Assembly: GCA_963520725.1 (NCBI GenBank)
Contig: CAUQSG010000070.1
Coordinates: 1-8,528 of the forward strand
From: JABCPE02 sp963520725
GTDB lineage: Bacteria > Bacteroidota > Bacteroidia > Flavobacteriales > Weeksellaceae
Direction of reading: 5' to 3'
Length of the DNA stretch: 8,528 nucleotides
In this document: positions 6,495 through 8,528 of the stretch, in pieces
Position numbering within the stretch: the first letter of the stretch is position 1
Layout of the letters: each line of letters begins with the position of its first letter
Notes under the pieces: model-generated
Told to the model about the DNA's origin: nothing
Seen by the model: only the letters and a program-made list of their open reading frames with translations
Database searches by the model: none
Position numbers and translations under genes: made by a program

Positions 6495-7421
6495 TTAAAT
6501 TTTCAAATCCACCTCAAAAGTGGTAAGTTCTTGGAATTTTTTGATTCTTTGTTTCAGAATCATAGGAGAGACTTCCAGAAGTTTTTCCGTTCCGAATTTT
6601 TCTACCGTGAAAGAAGCCATTGCAGAGCCCACTATCACAGCTGTTTTCATGTTTTCAAAGGAAATGCTTTTTGTGGCAGCCAGATGTGCTGCAAAACCTC
6701 CTGCGAAAGTGTCTCCCGCTCCTGTAGGGTCAAAAACCTCCTCCAAAGGCAGGGCAGGAATAGCGAAAACTTTTCCTTCACTGAATAATAATGCTCCATG
6801 CTCGCCTTTTTTGATAATGACATATTTAGGACCCATTTTATGGATTTTTTGAGCGGCTTTTGGTAAGGAATATTCTCCAGAAAGCTGTCGCGCCTCTTCA
6901 TCATTTATCGTGATGACATCAGATTTAGCAATGACCTCCATCAGTAAATCCCAAGTGTGGTTCATCCAAAAATTCATAGTGTCCAGAATCACCAGTTTAG
7001 GGCGACAAGACATACCGTTTAGAACTGACAGCTGTGTGCTAGGGTGAAGATTTCCTAAAAGTAGGATGTCATAGTTTTTACAATGTTCAGGAATTTTTGG
7101 CTCAAATTTTTCTAAAACATTCAGTTCCGTAGCCATAGTATCTCTGGAATTCAGGTCATTATGATACTTTCCTGCCCAGAAAAAAGTTTTTTCATTAGGG
7201 AAAATTTCTATTCCTTCTATATTGATATTTCTGTCGGTTAATAAATCCAAATATTCCTGTGGGAAATCTCCACCAACTACAGAAACTAAGCTGACATTAG
7301 CATTTAAAACGGAAGCGGAAAGCCCTATATAAGTAGCCGCGCCGCCTAGGATTTTATCTGTTTTTCCAAAAGGAGTTTCAATAGCATCAAAAGCTACAGT
7401 TCCTACTGCCAAAAGATTCAT
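6495..7421 (-). CDS. PfkB family carbohydrate/nucleoside kinase
   Basis: This 308-residue cytoplasmic kinase belongs to the PfkB/ribokinase family, which transfers the ATP gamma-phosphate to a sugar or nucleoside hydroxyl. The N-terminal glycine motif is present (GGAATYIGLSAS, 26-37). So is the C-terminal signature DPTGAGDTFAGGF (231-243), with Asp 237 as catalytic base and the GAG as anion hole. TINDEEARQLSG (171-182) is the typical region before the ATP site, and IIKKGEHGALL (202-212) is the usual strand-turn-strand. The length is standard. The substrate cannot be read from the sequence; LDTMNFWMN (146-154) may be part of the substrate pocket. The start is 25 nt after the gldD stop with no TAnnTTTG element between, so it is probably co-transcribed with gldD. 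A functional link to gliding is not implied by that alone. Confidence 0.92.
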   Translation of the reverse strand: MNLLAVGTVAFDAIETPFGKTDKILGGAATYIGLSASVLNANVSLVSVVGGDFPQEYLDLLTDRNINIEGIEIFPNEKTFFWAGKYHNDLNSRDTMATELNVLEKFEPKIPEHCKNYDILLLGNLHPSTQLSVLNGMSCRPKLVILDTMNFWMNHTWDLLMEVIAKSDVITINDEEARQLSGEYSLPKAAQKIHKMGPKYVIIKKGEHGALLFSEGKVFAIPALPLEEVFDPTGAGDTFAGGFAAHLAATKSISFENMKTAVIVGSAMASFTVEKFGTEKLLEVSPMILKQRIKKFQELTTFEVDLKI

Positions 7422-7446
7422 TTGATTGTAAGTGTATGTATTTTAA

Positions 7447-8007
7447 TTATTTATGTTTCCACTCGAAGGTTTCTATCATATGCATCAAGTCTTTCTTGAT
7501 GTATTCTACCGCAGGTTGTAGAGAGTCTGGTCTTGGTCTAGATTTAAAATATAAATTAGCCGTTACAAAATGGCGAGTGCTGTCCGTGATATAGATTTGG
7601 ATATTGGATGCAGACTGCCCTTTTAGTTCGTAAAAGTTCCCAAAAACTCTTTTTTCTGGATAAGAAAAAGATTTAGTATCTATTGCAGAAGCTCTGATGG
7701 TGTGTTCATAGACCATTTTTTCTACTTCTTTTATATGTAGATTAAAATCATTTTTGATAGGAAAATAGGTTACAAAAATATTGGCTCTCATTGTAGGATA
7801 GACTACATTGTACCAGCAAGCCTGCTTTGCTTGGTGTATTTTTGCAAAGTCTGAATGCTCAAATGAAAACGAACATTCCGAAGAGAATTGAATATACTTA
7901 GCCTCAGGATACTCTAGCCTGAGTTCTCCCTTTGGTTTGGGCTGAACATCACTACTACATGAAACGAGAAAAGTAAGTATAAAGCTTAAAAATAAATATC
8001 TAAACAT
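7447..8007 (-). CDS. gldD: Gliding motility lipoprotein GldD
   Basis: GldD is a Bacteroidetes-specific lipoprotein that is required for gliding motility in Flavobacterium johnsoniae and linked to type IX secretion. The 186-residue product has a lipoprotein signal: a hydrophobic stretch (4-15) and a lipobox LVSC with the lipidated Cys 17. The mature part opens with KPKGELRLEYPEAKY (24-38), the recognisable GldD start, followed by CSFSFEHSDFA, CWYNVVYPTMRA and a C-terminal KKDLMHMIETFEW. Two further cysteines, C45 and C64, could pair in the periplasm. The length fits the family. It is the first gene of a probable two-gene unit with the PfkB kinase and diverges from a cupin gene, so no gldE precedes it within the window. 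gldD-type genes also occur in Bacteroidetes that do not glide, so motility cannot be inferred. Confidence 0.9.
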   Translation of the reverse strand: MFRYLFLSFILTFLVSCSSDVQPKPKGELRLEYPEAKYIQFSSECSFSFEHSDFAKIHQAKQACWYNVVYPTMRANIFVTYFPIKNDFNLHIKEVEKMVYEHTIRASAIDTKSFSYPEKRVFGNFYELKGQSASNIQIYITDSTRHFVTANLYFKSRPRPDSLQPAVEYIKKDLMHMIETFEWKHK

Positions 8008-8011
8008 TTCG

Positions 8012-8019
8012 CAAAAATA
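8012..8019 (-). promoter_or_regulatory. Possible -7 promoter element of gldD
   Basis: The minus strand reads TATTTTTG, matching TAnnTTTG, only four bases (CGAA) before the gldD ATG. Transcription from it would be leaderless or nearly so. The same spacing is seen before the two-TM protein gene at 3055. An alternative gldD -7 element, TAAATTTG at 8108-8115, would give a leader of about 95 nt. No -33 TTG is visible for either. Confidence 0.35.
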
Positions 8020-8093
8020 AGAATTTATATCAAATAAGAAAGAGTAGAAATAAATAAAGTAATTTAGAATGATTAAAAATAAATAAAAAAGTA

Positions 8094-8101
8094 TAAATTT
8101 G
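8094..8101 (+). promoter_or_regulatory. Possible -7 promoter element of the cupin gene
   Basis: TAAATTTG on the plus strand matches TAnnTTTG and lies 30 nt before the cupin ATG at 8132, a reasonable leader length. No TTG -33 element is seen 17-23 nt upstream. It is the left arm of the inverted repeat described for 8094-8115. Confidence 0.45.
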
Positions 8102-8115
8102 TAAATTCAAATTTA
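8094..8115. repeat. Perfect 8-bp inverted repeat in the gldD/cupin divergent promoter region
   Basis: TAAATTTG (8094-8101) is followed by a 6-nt spacer (TAAATT) and then CAAATTTA (8108-8115), its exact reverse complement. Each arm, read in its own direction, matches the -7 consensus TAnnTTTG. The plus-strand arm is about 30 nt ahead of the cupin ATG and the minus-strand arm points to gldD. It could be a regulator operator, a pair of face-to-face -7 elements, or a chance product of very AT-rich DNA. Confidence 0.5.
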
Positions 8116-8131
8116 AAAATGTATCAAAGAA

Positions 8132-8476
8132 ATGAAGACAGCATCAATTTATCAAGATTTAGAATTTAATGAAAATAAGCCAGCAATAAAGGCGATTTTG
8201 GAGACAGATTTTACGAAAGAAATCAGAATCCTAATGCGAGAAAACCAAGAAATGAAAGAGCACCAGACACCTTTTCCCATTGTAGTGGAACTGCTGGAGG
8301 GAGAAATTATTTTTGGTGTAGAAGGGCAGAATTACGAAGTTAAAAAAGGAGATTTATTGACTTTGTCAGGAGGTGTTCCGCATAATCTCATTGCGAAAAA
8401 AGAAAGCGTTATTCGTTTGACGCTTAGTAAATTAGATTCATCAAAAAGAGTAGAGGGCGTTGCCGAAAAATCCTAA
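8132..8476 (+). CDS. Small single-domain cupin protein
   Basis: This 114-residue cytoplasmic protein is a single cupin beta-barrel. Cupin motif 1 is seen as KEHQTPFPIVVELLEGEI (42-59) and motif 2 as KKGDLLTLSGGVPHNL (71-86), with strands between and after, ending LTLSKLDSSKRVEGV. The usual metal-binding set is reduced. His 44 and His 84 are present, but the second histidine of the HxH pair is Thr 46 and the motif glutamate is not at its normal position. It may therefore bind a small ligand rather than run metal-dependent catalysis, or use a different metal geometry (inference). The ligand is unknown. The ATG follows an A-rich leader typical of this phylum. The next gene starts three bases after its stop, indicating an operon, and the gene diverges from gldD. 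Confidence 0.85.
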   Translation: MKTASIYQDLEFNENKPAIKAILETDFTKEIRILMRENQEMKEHQTPFPIVVELLEGEIIFGVEGQNYEVKKGDLLTLSGGVPHNLIAKKESVIRLTLSKLDSSKRVEGVAEKS

Positions 8477-8479
8477 ATC

Positions 8480-8528
8480 ATGAGCAAAGAACAAAATATG
8501 AACACCAGCCAAGGTCATTGGATTTTGG
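8480..8528 (+). CDS. Start of a gene, possibly a class I SAM-dependent methyltransferase (partial)
   Basis: Only 16 complete codons are visible: MSKEQNMNTSQGHWIL, running off the right edge. An N-terminal GHWIL followed by Ala/Lys resembles the opening of Bacteroidetes class I SAM-dependent methyltransferases, but no catalytic or SAM-binding motif lies in the window, so the product is tentative. The start at 8480 is three bases after the cupin stop; an alternative in-frame ATG is at 8498. The tight spacing suggests co-transcription with the cupin gene. Confidence 0.45.
   Translation, partial: MSKEQNMNTSQGHWIL

Noticed and set aside
6520..6852. Plus-strand open frame of 110 codons
   Set aside because: Antisense to the conserved PfkB signature region; no independent evidence.

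Overview
This window looks like a chromosomal segment from a Bacteroidetes bacterium, most likely class Flavobacteriia and possibly the Chryseobacterium/Weeksellaceae side. The reasons are a gldD gliding-motility lipoprotein gene, AT-rich and Lys/Asn/Ile-rich coding, Bacteroidetes-style topoisomerase IV subunits, almost no Shine-Dalgarno purine tracts, and several matches to the Bacteroidetes -7 promoter element TAnnTTTG. The genus cannot be fixed from the sequence alone. Coding is very dense: there are no rRNA, tRNA, CRISPR or insertion-sequence signals and no gene-free stretch longer than about 125 bases.

Layout, in the direction of transcription (minus strand, right to left): gldD (8007-7447) and a PfkB-family sugar/nucleoside kinase gene (7421-6495), 25 nt apart, look like one transcription unit. 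A SurA-type periplasmic chaperone gene (6420-5062) follows with its own possible promoter and ends in a strong hairpin terminator (5029-5058). A second unit then starts: parE (4954-3086), a two-TM membrane protein of unknown function (3055-2564), a DUF389 multi-pass membrane protein (2562-1273) and parC (1272 to beyond the left edge). The gaps inside this unit are 30, 1 and 0 nt. At the right end, on the plus strand, a small cupin gene (8132-8476) and the start of a gene resembling a class I methyltransferase (8480 onward) diverge from gldD across a 124-nt AT-rich intergenic region.

Functionally, parE and parC encode the ATPase/TOPRIM and breakage-reunion subunits of topoisomerase IV, which decatenates daughter chromosomes. 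Their separation by two membrane-protein genes, apparently co-transcribed and translationally coupled to parC, is the most unusual arrangement here. gldD and the SurA-type gene are both envelope functions: gliding/type IX secretion, and outer-membrane protein folding.

Nothing here amounts to a clearly new system. The points most worth checking are the topoisomerase IV/membrane-protein operon, the SurA-type protein whose two parvulin domains each seem to lack one active-site histidine, the cysteine pair in that protein, and a perfect inverted repeat that contains a -7-like element on each strand between gldD and the cupin gene.
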